From contig CM055101.1 of NCBI GenBank assembly GCA_029204225.1, forward strand, positions 39,459,627 through 39,523,626: DNA of 64,000 nucleotides, read 5' to 3'. The stretch comes from Diphasiastrum complanatum (taxonomy: Eukaryota; Streptophyta; Lycopodiopsida; Lycopodiales; Lycopodiaceae). Shown piece by piece: positions 34,302 through 47,265 of this stretch (position 1 is its first letter; each line of letters opens with the position of its first letter). Made by a program: the position numbers and the translations under genes. The notes under the pieces were generated by a model. It did no database searches. It was not told the DNA's origin and saw only the letters and a program-made list of their open reading frames with translations.

Positions 34302-37300
34302 CTAACGATAACGCTTCAATGATAAAGTATTGTTCCGCTTCCAAGTAGCATGAATGGAAGGTCTGGCCTTGATAAACCGATGACCTTTCCCACGTAGACC
34401 CCGGTATTTCTTCCCGGCTGATGTGAGCCCTCGTAGCTCGCGATGCTTGTGGACTGGCTGGCATATCCAATTGATACGAGGATCCTTGCGAATAGCTGTG
34501 TGTGAAGGGTCAACCAAAATCACCTCAAAATACTTATATGTGGAATCCTGCAAAAAAAATTGGTACAAAGCAAGTCAAATAGCAGTTAGAAGAATGCACC
34601 AGCTGCCAATTGATCAGCTTATATAAGGTGCATGCATAGCTGAGTGAACAGCAGAACATACGACATGATGGTTCAGTCATAGGACCCGTAAAAAAGCTCA
34701 TGATTAAGATTTTTATGTCGTGGGAGCTAGCAAGACTACAACCAGTTACAAACAGGAAAGCTCAACTGTCTTCACAAAAAAACCCAAAACAGTCACACCC
34801 AGAGATGCCTAAAACAAAAATTGTCATAAAAATTATAAATGAAGATCGAAACCGAAAGTAAAGCAACTCAATGTGATCAGTAATGTTGCAAAAAGACATT
34901 CTCAGTGTCTCAAGCATCCAGCATTTTAGAAACCACCAGTCTGTTATAGGCAACTTAGCGATTCCAAGTCCTACCTTAGCTTTCTCCTCTGAGCATCTCT
35001 CTGCAGTCCAGCTTCCTTGCACTCCCTATTCTCCAAGTCCTAGCTTAGCTCTCTCCACATCCCAGCATCTCTCTGCAGTCCAGCTTCCGTGCTGTCCCTT
35101 TTCTCCAAGTCCCCCATCTGCCTTTCCCAAACTCTTCCAGCTCCCATCCTCCTCCATATCCCCAAAATCAGGCTCTCAATTCCTCCTAAGGAGCCAACTT
35201 GAACTACCTTCTCCTGCATCTCTCTGCAAGCTCCCAATACCCTCATGTTTATGGCTACAGCCTGTAGGTTAGAGCTTCCCAGCTATGCAAAACCCTCCAC
35301 GGGAAAAAATGTTACATTTGCACAATGCATCAGTGCAGCATTGAATCAAGTGAAACATGATGTTGGTTATGAGAGTTGTAGGTTACAAGGGTCTAAATTG
35401 GAAAATGGCATTTATAAAAACGGAACTAATGGCTATTGTGCATGCAACTTATAATGAAGAACATCTGAAGATCTTGCTTACAAAGCACCAAAAGGGATAA
35501 CAGTGGAGACAAACCACCCGACCAAGTAGAAGCTAGAGATCAATACACAATAGCGTCCTCCCAAGCCACGGTGTGTGAATGCTGATGAGGAGAGACAATA
35601 GGCAACTGGAAAATGAAAGCCAATGATATAGGTAAGCAAGTTTCCACAGGGATGTATAACATACTAAACATAACTCCAATCACTATTGATAGTCCTCAAC
35701 ATGCATATAGCCATCACACATTATGTATTGCTCCACATGTCATTATTTGAATGGCTCTCAAAGTTATTAATTTACAAATTGGATTGAAATGGAATTTCAA
35801 GGCATAACTAAGAATCTCGACTACTTGAGGCCTGCTACCTATGCTTGGATTATCCCCAATCCTTGATAACTGGACATGTACGTAACACAACCTTCTCATG
35901 GATGACTTTACCGTAAAGATGGAACATTTGAGTCTTAGATACTTACTTGATCAACAACTCATCAAAGAAAAGCACTTGAAGTTGGCTAATATCTTACAAT
36001 CATTTGACTTCAATTGATGCACCGACTAGAAAAAGATATTGTCGTGGCAGATGATGTACAAATATTCTCGATAAATGCCACATCCATGGCTTTCAATGTT
36101 TCCTCAAATTGTGGTTCTCAAATCGCTTCGAAACGGCAATGTTCAAATCATTGAAAACAAAAATAAACAAAAAAAAGGGGTGAGGGCCAAAAAAAAGAGT
36201 CCTTTTAAGGGGGGGGTCTTAAAATTTTATTTTATTTTGGATATAATCTTCACTAAATCAATGTGCAAACCTCTCCTATATCTAATCCAAGCTAGTGCAA
36301 AAATATGATTTAATTTGAATAGAAGTTAAGATATCTTCACTGAATTAATGCACCAGCAACAAAGCTCTCCTATATATGATCTATGTGAATTGTCCTAGTG
36401 CCCCAAGAGTAGGTGTAGATCACATGCACACACGTAAGTCCACATTCACTTTCAAGCATTCACACAAAGATTAGCATGCCAAGTTTCTATTACTTCTAAA
36501 AAGGTGAAAAGCAAACTCGGTGATAAGGAAGTCTAGCACTGAAGAACAAAGACAATCAAATGAAGCCCCTACTTTCTCATAGAAGAATAAGAGAAACTTA
36601 CATGATATCACTTTAGTTTGCCCAAAGCCTAACTAAAAAGCACCAGTAAAATAAAAAGAATCACCTCAAACCATATGGCTCAGACTTGGACGAAGATAGT
36701 ACATAACATAATAAAGAAGACGTGCGCACACCTTTGACCTCATGAAGTCCACATACAAATGCTCACGCCATCAACTTCATGCATGGCATGGACCGAATGC
36801 TACAACATCCTTACTCGCTTCATCAATGCCAAAACAATGTAGGTCATATGCTCAATGTGCATCCACATTTGCTCTCACATATTTGTACAAAGACAAATGT
36901 ACTGAGTTCTTGTCACTTTTTTACAGCATAAGGGAATATTCAATCATGATGAGAGCTAGCACTAAGGAGCAAAATAGACGTTACACTCCCCAGTTCCTAT
37001 ATACCAAATTGGTCTATCCATCGACCTCTAGAAATGCCATCCCATTCAAGGTTATTTTTGGTACGTTACTAGGCCCTCACAAAAGAAGCATTCTATCAAG
37101 ACTTTTCCAACATTTTGATAACGCACCAACATGCGTTGAGGGCCGTATGTGTCAAAGACATCACAACTTATGAAATTAGTAACTACCTTTACATATAAGG
37201 AGAAAGAGCTTGAAGATTATGGCTTCCGTAGCATGCCTATGCATGTTATGATATGGTGTGTTGTATGAGAACTTTACACTTATATATATACATTCTCCTT

Positions 37301-40300
37301 GTTACCAAAATGATAACTGTGACCCTTATGAGCTTGATGTCCATGAACCAGATTTTCGACTAATGCATTTGCATCTAATTGCACAACTTTGAACCTTCCT
37401 CTCAATTACCAATGTTTCAAATTTTGCATATTCTCTTGCAAGTTATTACAACTTTTTACTTCTGCTAATGCAATCAAGATTTTAAAACAATGCACATTCA
37501 GAAGCCATTGCGGTCCTAAAACTACCCTTGGAGTTTCAATCTAACCTAAGGTGAGGTTTGTTCATAACAATGCATGCAAATGTTTGACTTTCAATTTGAA
37601 GTGCAAACGTGTTTGCAAACTCAAACATTTGCTAGTAACTATGGTGGGAACTACACACAATATATCATTTGCAATGTGCTCTATGCAAGAACATATGGTC
37701 TATTGATGCTTTATGATCTAATCCACTTATGCACAAGGATGTTCCTATAAGGTTTTGACTTGAGATGTATGACTTTCTTGCAATTAACCCAAGAATTTGA
37801 CCCTATGACAATTGTGGTGAGTGGAGTAGTCATGATGAGGCTCCAAAAATGGAAAGGGTTTCATTTTGGATATTATTCCTTAGAGCCTATATTTGCATGA
37901 GGCACACGTCCTCACTAGTGACTGTAAATTGACATGGAACAACATGCAAGGAATAGCAAATCAAAGACCAATGCCTTCAGCTTCCAAGTGCACTCAATTC
38001 CCCGATTAATATCAATAAAGAAACTTTAATGATGGCTACAATCCATATAATCATAGGCTCACAAGGAAACCCCAAGGAAAACCCAAGTCGGGACTGGATT
38101 TCTTAAACAAACATGTCCTCCTTGACCGTGGACTTAATCAACCCCATGCCACAAATGGATCCTTATGAAGGCTGTCCCTGTATAGTGGTCATTGTGACAT
38201 GTGTCAATCATAAAATCTTAACATTTAATCCATTCTTAAACTCAAACTAGCATGGTGAGAGCAAGAAATCAAGAAACAAGATAAAACAAAGTTACGTAAA
38301 GTAGGATAGAAATCTCCATTATTAATGATCGTTCAATACATCAAGCCTTAAGCTAGAGCATGATCAAGCTCTCACGTGACGGTAGGCACATGAACCAAGC
38401 TCTCCAAGAAAGCTCTCGTAGAAAAGCTCCAAATCACATAGAAAGTTCAAATTTAGAAAATGTAGAATAGGCTCCAAATTCGCACAATCTCCTCTATTTA
38501 TAATGGTTTTTTGTACCTCCAGTATGTGTTTGGAGCCTTATTTGGCTAAATTGATAAAAGTCTTGCTATTTAGGGCAGTTGTTCAAGCCTTCTTACTAAC
38601 TTTCCTACTAACTAGTCCTATTCTAACTTAGCACCATGGCTCTATTAAGCAATACTTGTTCCTGAGCATATGGACTAATTACATGCGACACACGACACTC
38701 CCCCTACTTAAGCGTTTTTGTCTTCAAAAGTGAAGACCATGTGACTTTTGGTCAAGTGTCATGCTCCAAACATCCTTTGGCAAAATCCAACATCTCAAGC
38801 CACCTCTTCAAATAAGAATAATCTTCCCATGCATTGTCTTCAAATGGCAACCCTTTCCATTTGATTAGGTATTGTTGTGATCAATTTCCATTTTGTAGCC
38901 AAAAATTGCCTTTGGTTTTACCACCAGTTCTCCTTCTTCATTAAAGGTGGTAGTTCGGCCACTGTTAAGACATTCTTGATGATATGCTTCTTCAGCAAAC
39001 TTGCATAGAACACATTGTGCATTTTTGAATGGTTGATAAATCCAATTCAAATGCTAGTTGTATCATTCTTCAAATAGTTTGAAATGGTCCATAAAAGCGA
39101 GGAGACAGCTTCTCATTTCGAGTCTTCTTTGATATCGATTGACGATAAGGTTGTAATCATAGATAAACATATTCACCTTCGAGAAACTTTCAAAAAGACC
39201 ATAAGTTGTCAACATGATACTTCATCTTTTGTTGAGCCTCTCACATATGATCTTGGTTTGCCTTTAAAATGTTTTGCATATGTTGCAACTCATTGGTTAC
39301 CACTATTATTGTTACATCTACCAGCTCAACATCAATTGGTTGTACTGGTTCCTATCCATACAATGCATAGAAAGGGATCATTTCCATAGACATGTGAGGC
39401 GTTGAATAGTAACTAGATTCAGCAAGATGCAACCAATCAATCCATTTTGTTTGTTGATCTACTACCAAATACCACGAGTAACATTTCAACCATTGAGAGC
39501 TCTCTTCGTTTGACCACTAGTCTCTAGGTGGAATGTCGTGCTCAAACATAGTTTGGTTTTCAACTTGTCTAGGATCCCTATCACACACTATTTCATTTGG
39601 CATATTTTGTGAGTCGGTCCACCACCACACAAATTCAACTGTATCTTCCCAAAGTTGTGGGAGATGGGATGAAATCCATACTAATGTTTTCCACACCAAT
39701 GTGATGGGATTGATAATGGTTGTAACAAACCAGGTTTTTCTCACATGTTCTGCGTTCTTGACCTAGCATGATGTACATTCTCGAAACATCTTGCTTCATC
39801 CTTGCCATTTGACCACACTATGAAGAGAATGTAATTCATAAAGAAATTGAGGAATCAACCTAGATTTCGACACAAGAACTATTCTTCTATTGTCATATAT
39901 TAGAATCACATCGTTAAGTTAATATCTAGAATGACTGGCACTTGGGTTCCAATGCATCTCCTATGACTTGCATAACAGCTACATCTTTGGCATACTCATC
40001 CACGATGATGGATTTCCAATCGTTTTCCAACAAAATGAGTGGATTCAACATGCATTTCTCTAGCATGCAACATAGTCCCTGTAGCGTATGATCTTGTCTT
40101 GTGGGAATGCAATTTTTCTCAGCTTCTTGGAAGACGGATATATATACTTCTCCATAGACCTACCCCCCCCCTGCGTACAGGTGATGCAGGCTCGGCTTGT
40201 GTCTCAGCAACAACATCAACCCACCCCACATCCTCTCAAATGTCCATGTCCATCTCGTCGTCCAAGGCCTCATCCAACTCCTCCTCAGCCTCATCTCCAC

Positions 40301-43300
40301 CCTCCTCTCTTGTATCCTTTCCATCGGCCTTGGCCATGGATCTAGTGGTCCTGCGCTGCATCCTCTCATGACATTCCAACTCCCAATGACACTCTGAAAA
40401 TATCTCATCATCAGACGTAGCCTTTGTGTGTGTATGGTCTATTGCAGTGTCCATGGATCTAAGGCACTCCTTAGGATTCACCTGCATAGGTGTACCATCT
40501 CTCCACATGTGAGCGGCTTCAACAAAAGCTTGTCATACTCACCCTGAGATCCAATGGAACATCCTTGTTTACACAAAGATGGGACATTGTCAGATTTTCG
40601 AAATGAACGAGTCATCAAAAAGCACAAACAAAGTGTTGACAATTTACACAAATGCTTGTGGGACAACCTTGACCTGGATACACATTCCGTGTATTGTCCT
40701 CCAGCCGTCCACAAGCTCGACGTCTGTGCGTATGGCTCCAATAGCCCACATAGGGTGAAGCAAATGAGCAGCTGCGTGTATGGGCAATCCCACCTCGAAT
40801 AGCTAATATCCTATAGAAACCAAAAACGTAATCACTGCATTGTAGGTAAAACAACTCAACGATGCTAAAAGGTATTCCAAAACAAATGCACAAATATATT
40901 ACAAAAAAAGTAAGCGGTCGTTGAAGGGTCTCCCCAATCCTGTTCATAAACTCGTAAATGAGGCCAAGTGTAGAACACTCTCAATCTACCAACCTTAGCA
41001 CATGGTACATTGGCTACAGGACCTCAACCAGCTGCTCAGCAATTCGCCATAAATCATCTCCAAAAACAATCCTTTGGAACCCAAGTCTAGTCGGTTCATT
41101 GCTACGATGTCACTGTGTGAATTCAGGGCTGGCTGCCATCTGGCACAATGCAGGTCAAACCCGGAGCAATCGCTCCAACATGACGAAGTCGTAGACAAAG
41201 CGTGTGGGTGCTAGCTTCTTCAGATACAATGGGCTATATGTCTTCAACCTTCTTCCTCCTGGTTACAAATGTAATCAGGAAGATGGCACTAGATGTGATG
41301 GTGGAAACTTAGGGAAGGCCCCCTATGTCATGCATGAAAAGTCAACAGCGCCATCTTAGGAAGCATCCACACCCCTGAGAAATACAACTAACATGAAACC
41401 AAGATGTTGATAATGGGCCTGCACCTAAAATTAGTCCATCCATCCGATAGAATAGAGCAACCACATGTGGCCTAGTCATGTCGTATGGGGTTGAGCTCTC
41501 TCGTGATGCATGCATGCTCATCTGTGAATGGACTTCAATGTAATATGCTTTGTTCAGTTAATAGTTACTTACAAGTTACTATGCTTTGCAATGTGTTTGA
41601 AATTTTGTTTACATCCCTAAATGTTGTTTTTTCCCACCCTAATACATAGTTTAAAAAAAAACAAAATATTTGCAACGTTCCGATCCGGAACGCTCTCGGA
41701 CCGGAACGCTGCTATGGCATCTATATCGAAAAACACAACCAAACCAAGGGCTAGTAATAGCAAAACCATTTGGTACAGGTAATTGCTTTTTGACAAAAAA
41801 AACATATACAGTTGAACTACCAAATCAGAAACAATGCACAAGGGAAACGATTTAATGCCCATGATTCAAACAAAAAAATTTCACATAAGATTATATAATA
41901 ATGCTCTTGATGAAAGCAATGCATGTTCCCAAAAGTATAGAACTAAACAAGCTGGCTTGCAATAGTGTGCTCAGTTAAACTAATGCTACAAGAAGCCCCC
42001 ATTAAAAGCACGATGTGGCCACATAATACAGGCTAGTCCTATACAAGGACATTCCATGACAATGTAAACACAAGAAAACGTCAAAAGATATATTACTATG
42101 TTTTGAGGTGTAACTGCAGACCAGCCTATGTGGAATCACCTCGTTGTTACAATAACCATATATATCCGTTAGAACATACAGTGGAATCGATTGAGATCAA
42201 TTGGTTCCACCCGAAAACCCAGTGGAATCACAAAGCCAAGCTGGTTCTGAGGCATAGTGGAGGCTTAGATTTTTTTTGTTGGGTTGCAGGAAGGTTATGC
42301 ATAACCATCCTGGTGCTGATGTCAGCGTTCTTTAGAGCCAGGTTACTGCGTGGTCACCTGCCTCCATTTACAGGGAACGAGATTCCAACTACTATCACAA
42401 ACTACACAAATGTATGAAGAATGTACGGTGTCCCTTGATACCAGTCTTTTGGGGGATGACCACACTGGCTAAGAGGCTCCAGGTGGGATCTGAGCCCTCA
42501 GATATTAAGGCCATCTTCCAACGGATAGTACTAGTAATACTAACCCTAAGTTGACGCCAATACAATAAGGGCATGCACTCTTTCATAGAGACTTCATAAA
42601 ATTGAAACATATACTTCCAGAAAATGACTATACATCATGAAGAGTACAGCACCTGATTGATCCAATAAGAATTGACAACACGCAATCCCCCAAGCTTACG
42701 CCCAGCACGTTCCTCTGCAACGGATCTCAAATTCCTCTGAAACTTGAGCTTTGTAATACCCTGATTTTTCGGCTTTCCATACACAATACCTTTCGGCACA
42801 GGTCTTTTTCTTCCCCCGCGACGCACTCTAATACGATAAACAACATAACCCTATAGAAGGAACACAAAAACACATAGCAGATGCGAGATGTACTTGTCAT
42901 ATAGCACCAGGTGAGAAATAGTATGATAAAACAAAACACAAAGAAAGAAAGAAAAGCGAGATTTTTGTTAGACACAAGAACAAAAGCAAAGTAATAGATC
43001 AAGATAAACTTGTCATCTGAAAGATTTTATTTTAGAAAACAAAAAAGAGAATTTACACAAAGGTCAAGAAAAGTGAGGGATGAATAAGAAAGGAAGAAAA
43101 AAAGCGGAGAAAAGTGAGCTATTACACTAAAAAGGTGAACAAAAGCAACCAAAAGTGAACTGTTACATTAGAAAGAAGAACAACATCAAAGAAAAGTGAG
43201 AAATATTAGAAAGAAAGGATCCTCTGGAAAGGTGATGTGACTTGCCTGCTTGGCTTTGTAACCCAGGCGCCGGGCCTTATCGGAGCGTGTGGGCCTGGTG

Positions 43301-43535
43301 ATGCGAACAATGCCAGGAAGCTGCCTGTATTCCCAGCACCGTACACGAAGCAGGAACCTCAACACGTCAGACTGCTTCTTCCGCCATAGCTCCTCAACAT
43401 ATTTGTATGCCCCTGCATACACAAACAGCATCCACCTCTCTGTACTCAGCAAAAAGTATCAATGTGAACACAATGAGTTGCATTGATCAGAATAAATATA
43501 ACGTGAAGAAAAGGGAGACGCTGGGGGCTACCCAT
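34302..43535 (-). CDS. RPL15: 60S ribosomal protein L15 (eL15), four coding exons
   Basis: Coding exons on the minus strand are 43535-43532 (ATGG), 43412-43246, 42850-42653 and 34547-34302. They sum to 615 bp, exactly 204 residues plus stop, the normal eL15 length. The protein begins [18 protein letters not shown], continues [20 protein letters not shown] and [17 protein letters not shown], and ends LSLKRYR. Basic rRNA-binding stretches such as [12 protein letters not shown] and [13 protein letters not shown] are intact. It is a structural protein of the large ribosomal subunit. Intron 1 is 119 bp (donor GTAGCC). Intron 2 is 395 bp and uses a GC donor (CAG|GCAAGT). Intron 3 is 8105 bp and loaded with old transposon remains. 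Every junction reproduces the conserved protein, so a single spliced gene is well supported despite the long intron. Confidence 0.93.
34965..35107. repeat. About 72-bp tandem duplication
   Basis: Two adjacent copies share CCAAGTCCTA.CTTAGCT and GCATCTCTCTGCAGTCCAGC with moderate divergence. A pyrimidine-rich stretch inside RPL15 intron 3 follows. Confidence 0.7.
35489..35830 (+). repeat. Dispersed repeat family R3, copy 1
   Basis: Begins near AAGGGATAACAGTGGAGAC and AAACCACCCGACCA, and ends near GGCATAACTAAGAATCT. It shares ordered blocks with 45666-46075 and, for its first part, 47050-47200. It is non-coding. Confidence 0.55.
38197..38696 (-). repeat. Probable gypsy 3' LTR
   Basis: On the minus strand a polypurine tract (AAGTAGGGGGAG) is followed by TGTCGTGTGTCGCATG. 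That is the expected junction between an integrase end and a 3' LTR. The other end near 38197 is set only by a TGTGACA motif. Confidence 0.4.
38730..39800 (-). pseudogene. Ty3/gypsy chromovirus integrase remnant
   Basis: On the minus strand, fragments in shifting frames follow integrase C-terminal order. Near 39750-39540 there is an integrase core-like stretch ([15 protein letters not shown], where VVVDR is usual). Near 39130 comes [13 protein letters not shown], then FELDLS and a partial IHNVF equivalent. Near 38950 comes [19 protein letters not shown] chromodomain signature ([17 protein letters not shown]) is readable at about 38870-38820. The chromodomain marks a chromovirus. It is heavily decayed and lies inside RPL15 intron 3. 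Confidence 0.7.
40236..41200 (-). pseudogene. hAT-like transposase fossil
   Basis: Minus-strand fragments in shifting frames include [13 protein letters not shown]-like and [14 protein letters not shown]-like stretches (near 41000-40920). Then comes [13 protein letters not shown]-like sequence near 40790, and an acidic tail ([16 protein letters not shown]) near 40300. The order "L..VEP...LR..D....G..YE.M......P..AAA.LLHP" is what I know from the C-terminal half of hAT-superfamily plant transposases. No catalytic residues can be placed with confidence. It is interrupted by stops throughout. Confidence 0.45.
42851..43245 (-). other. RPL15 intron 2, GC-AG type
   Basis: The exon ends ..GCC AAG CAG at 43246 and is followed by GCAAGT, the consensus for GC-AG donors. 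The acceptor CTATAG precedes GGT TAT at 42850. No GT donor nearby would keep the conserved KAKQ-GYVVYR join. Confidence 0.85.
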
Positions 43536-43624
43536 CGCTGCCGAGGAGGAAGAGGAGAGGATTGTCGAGAAGAGCGATGGCGAACACGAAAGATAATAAA
43601 GAGTTAAGAACAAAGACGACGATG

Positions 43625-43633
43625 AAACCCTAA
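43625..43633. promoter_or_regulatory. Telo-box (AAACCCTAA) upstream of RPL15
   Basis: AAACCCTAA lies 90-98 bp upstream of the RPL15 start codon. Telo-boxes are typical of plant ribosomal-protein gene promoters and 5' ends. A second copy, AAACCCTAAAA, occurs near 44174 beside GGCCCA (site-II-like), further upstream. The leader between the box and ATG is pyrimidine-rich. Confidence 0.6.
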
Positions 43634-45665
43634 GACAGTCACGTGGTCCAATGGTCGCCAAAATGGCCACCCACCATGATCTCTTAGAGAGGACGGCATT
43701 GGACGTGTGTATGTGTTCTTTGGTAGGTTAAGCCTCCAATATCGTCTTGCTTCTTGACATGTTACACGAGTATCTCATCCTCAGGTGGCAGACTCCCACG
43801 AACATCATCATAGTTTATGCACTTTTATTTTTAATGCTAGGATTTGGATTAATTTTAACTTTACTGCAAGCTTCGCTCTTGTTTGAGCCTACTTTTCTTT
43901 AAACTTCCCCTTCGGGGTGTATATATCTTATGTTTTTGGAACAAGCATCACCTATTATGCCTGGTAGGGCAGAGAGAGCATTTGGAGTTTGAGTGGAGGA
44001 GGCTTGTGGCTACATCATATTGGCATTTGAGAGAAGGTTGCATTTACACACATTTTACAAATAGCTCAGGTAGCCACAATATATATTAACTTTCAGTTAA
44101 AACAAAATGTGTTTATGGGATATAGTGAAACGCACGCGTCCATCGATGAAATTACATCAACTAGCCCAGCTCAAAACCCTAAAATACACATGGCCCAATT
44201 AAAATACATAAAACATGTTTTGTCTATCATTGTTGACATTCTCTCTCTCATATTTTTGGTGATTGTTCATCATATCTATAATAATCATTTTTGTATGCTT
44301 GGGAAAACTCTAGGGTGGTTTATGTGTACCCAACATCTTGATTATAAACCATGAAATCAGTAAACCTCAAATGTTGGCTTTTTGTTCATATATTTCACAT
44401 TCCTCTTTTCTAGCTCAATGCATTCTACTAGAGTATTTTATGTCAAGTTATTGGGTGGGGCGAGGGAAGCAACCTTTTAAAATAGGAACAATATGAAATT
44501 TTTTATCTACTTGGTGAATCAAAACACTCATTCAAAACGTCTCTCACAAAATATAGCATAAAAAAGACATCTATTCACACTATTATTTGAATATACTCCA
44601 ATGCTAGTTCTCAATACACTAACAAATTGTATAATTTTTTTCTTTAGCGGAAAACAACTCATTACAATCACCAATTATGCCTTTTGTTGTGAAGCCAATG
44701 AAATCCAAGAAAAGTTTATGCCTAGAGCTGTAATTACCAAGGAGAAAATCTCCTTTAAGAAACAAATGTACATTACAAAAATGGTTAATATTAACCTCAT
44801 AAGATTTTCTACTCAAAAATTATGCTTTTTTAGCTACATTCTTTTAAAATTTTCTCACTTTTCTTTATTAGTTATCATCTTTTCAAAATTTTCTCCACAG
44901 GGACCTAAACATAGTGTAGAGTGTCATTGACATCTCTCCCACAAAATGTGCTATAATAGAGAGTGTGATTTTCTTCTTCAAAAAACCTCCTCCTCCAAGC
45001 TCCCTATTGCAATAGATAATCATCCTATCTAGTCTTGCAAGCCCCCTCCAACTCAAGTACTCTTCATCCAAGAAAATATCTTTAAAGAGATTTAGAGAGA
45101 ACAATTATATTATTATTGTTAATAATGAGAAATGGTCTAAGAGATGGTTTCTCGCATTTCCATTGTAATTTGATGTTTGTGAATGGATTAGATGTTTTAA
45201 TGCTTAGATTGGCACATGACACTTCCATATTATTGCAAGGGTCCATCACACATGGGCTTAATTTTTTTGTTACTATTATAGACATAGGTGTGACTCCTAC
45301 CTAGAGTACATAAACTAGGGTCCCGCAACCTATGAATGTGGTTATGGAGCTCTACCCCACTAGGGTTTGTACATATTCATTTATAGTGCGATACTACATT
45401 TTTCTACTTAAGAGAAACTATAGGAAGCCTATTGGGAAGAGTTGGGTAAGAGTGAATTCTTGCAACAACATGTAGGCTTGAATCATGCCTTTTGTGATGT
45501 TGACATCTTGGAGCCTCTTGCACCCATTTAGCCTTGGTATAAGACTTCTTGTAGAAAAATCTATGATGAAGCTAAATGAGAGCTTGAGTAAATTGCATGC
45601 CTCAAAGTTGTAGGTTGTTGTTCAAATTTCATGTGAGTAGTGGAGGTGTAAGGAGAAACACCTCC

Positions 45666-46075
45666 AAGATCCTGCTTATAAGACACACACAAAGGAATGA
45701 CTATGGAGCCAAACCACCCAACCATGCAGATGCTACTGATCAATCTCCAATAGCATCTCCCTGGTGCTAGGGAATAAAAAACAGGTGTAGAGAGAGTAAC
45801 CTGGCAATGAAAACTCAAAATGAAAATGGGAGTAGGGCGAGTTTCTCATGGAGGATATAACCCTTTCTTTTCTTGTGCATGTGCCCATGCAAGCATATAG
45901 TATTCCCATACATGCAGTTCATTACTATTGATATTCTACACCATGCCAATAGTCGTCCTAACCCATGCAATAGCTCCACAAGTCACAATATGTGTGACTA
46001 GGTCCTCACAAGGCTATTAATTACATTACTAGCCTAGTTTGAAATAACAAGGCATAACCAATAATCTTAGTGTTG
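45666..46075 (+). repeat. Dispersed repeat family R3, copy 2
   Basis: Shares with 35489-35830 the blocks GGAGCCAAACCACCC, GCTACTGATCAATC..CAATAGC, CTATTGATA and GGCATAACCAATAATCT in the same order and orientation. Confidence 0.55.
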
Positions 46076-47049
46076 GAGTACCGGGTATCCAAGTCTAGGA
46101 CTATGTCGAATCCTATATACGTCAAAAACCTAAAGTATTATAGTTCATCCTACTAGAATCTCTAAGAGATCCATCAAGATAAAAATGATTTTAACTCAAT
46201 TCTAAGTACCCCAAATACTTTCGAATTAAATGTCCCTATTTTTAGCATATCATGCAGAAAAATAGCAACCATCCAATCTTAATAGATTTGTTTGTCTCCT
46301 ACAACAGCCAGAGATCTAGTCTGGAACCCATACACAAACATTTACAAACTGTAATCTGTAGTAGAATACCATCCACTAAAATAGTTAAATTTTAATTATT
46401 TAAATTCTCCACAAGTAAAAATAATTTTCTTAATGGGAATTCATGTGAGACTCATATGTTCTCAATTCACTGGAGTAAAGAGATTTAGCTTTTTAACCGA
46501 TTGATCTAAATTCTTAACTCATTTAATAGATCGTGAATTACTCACCACACTTGAGAATCATCATATTTCCTTGCAATCCTCTGTTAATAATTAAGTATAT
46601 ATTTATGATTCGTCAATCACAAATATATAAATCCTTGTGATTCATCAATCATAATTCATCAGAATCCAAAACCATACTTAATCATTAAAGAATACTAGAG
46701 TATATGTCCAACATAACTCAAGAAATATAAGAATCATTCTAAAGTCTTTCGTACTGGATTTTAAGAATATTCTCCAAACCGGATTCCCAACAAGAATGCG
46801 AGATATTCTAGTTCTATATACCACGGATAATTAAAGACAGAAATCATACCAAAATGATACTGATAATCATCTTCAACTACAAAAAAACTTGAGGTTACTA
46901 TCTGGAATTGAATCTAGACACCCCAAAGTTGTGTTGAATATAAATTTAGTTGTCATTATTGGAATCATTATGATTTGCTATCTGATTGAGCTCTCTGAGA
47001 TACAATATATTACGATCGCCAAGTGAAGATCTCCTTAGATCATACTACA

Positions 47050-47200
47050 TGCAACCAAAAGGGCACCTGTGGAGCCAAATCACCCGACCAATAGGAAATG
47101 GCTAGTCAAAATCCTAACCACTTCACTCCCAAGCCAAGGTGACTGAATGCAAGAGAGGAGGTTGAAATCAGAAAAAACATTGAGGAGATGGACAAGTTCC
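47050..47200 (+). repeat. Dispersed repeat family R3, copy 3 (short)
   Basis: Shares CCAAAAGGG, GGAGCCAAATCACCCGACCA and CTCCCAAGCCA..GTG.CTGAATG with copy 1. It ends before Copia-4's LTR. Confidence 0.5.
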
Positions 47201-47265
47201 TGTAGGATATATACTCTCCAAAAGCTAGAGAATATTCTGTCAGAAATGGTGAACTCCTGCAACTT

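Larger units (their letters stand above)
34548..42652 (-). other. RPL15 intron 3 (8.1 kb)
   Basis: Donor CAG|GTGCTG at 42652 and acceptor TTTTTTTTGCAG|GA at 34548. It contains a gypsy remnant (about 38.2-39.8 kb), a hAT-like transposase fossil (about 40.2-41.2 kb), a copy of a three-member dispersed repeat (35.5-35.8 kb) and a tandem duplication (34965-35107). The stretches 35830-38196, 39800-40235 and 41230-42652 show no recognised gene. Confidence 0.85.
43640..47265. other. Intergenic DNA upstream of RPL15
   Basis: AT-rich, with no convincing gene on either strand. It contains two copies of the dispersed repeat R3 (45666-46075 and 47050-47200). RPL15 promoter elements are in its first few hundred bases. 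Confidence 0.5.

Noticed and set aside
36742-37173. 143-residue plus-strand frame inside RPL15 intron 3
   Set aside because: Composition is not protein-like, with no domain or codon bias; probably chance.
40039-40371. 110-residue Ser/Pro-rich plus-strand frame
   Set aside because: Antisense of the acidic tail of the hAT-like remnant.
41675-41710. Hairpin CGTTCCG-ATC-CGGAACG as a terminator or small RNA
   Set aside because: The stem is only 7 bp and isolated in intronic DNA; no supporting context.
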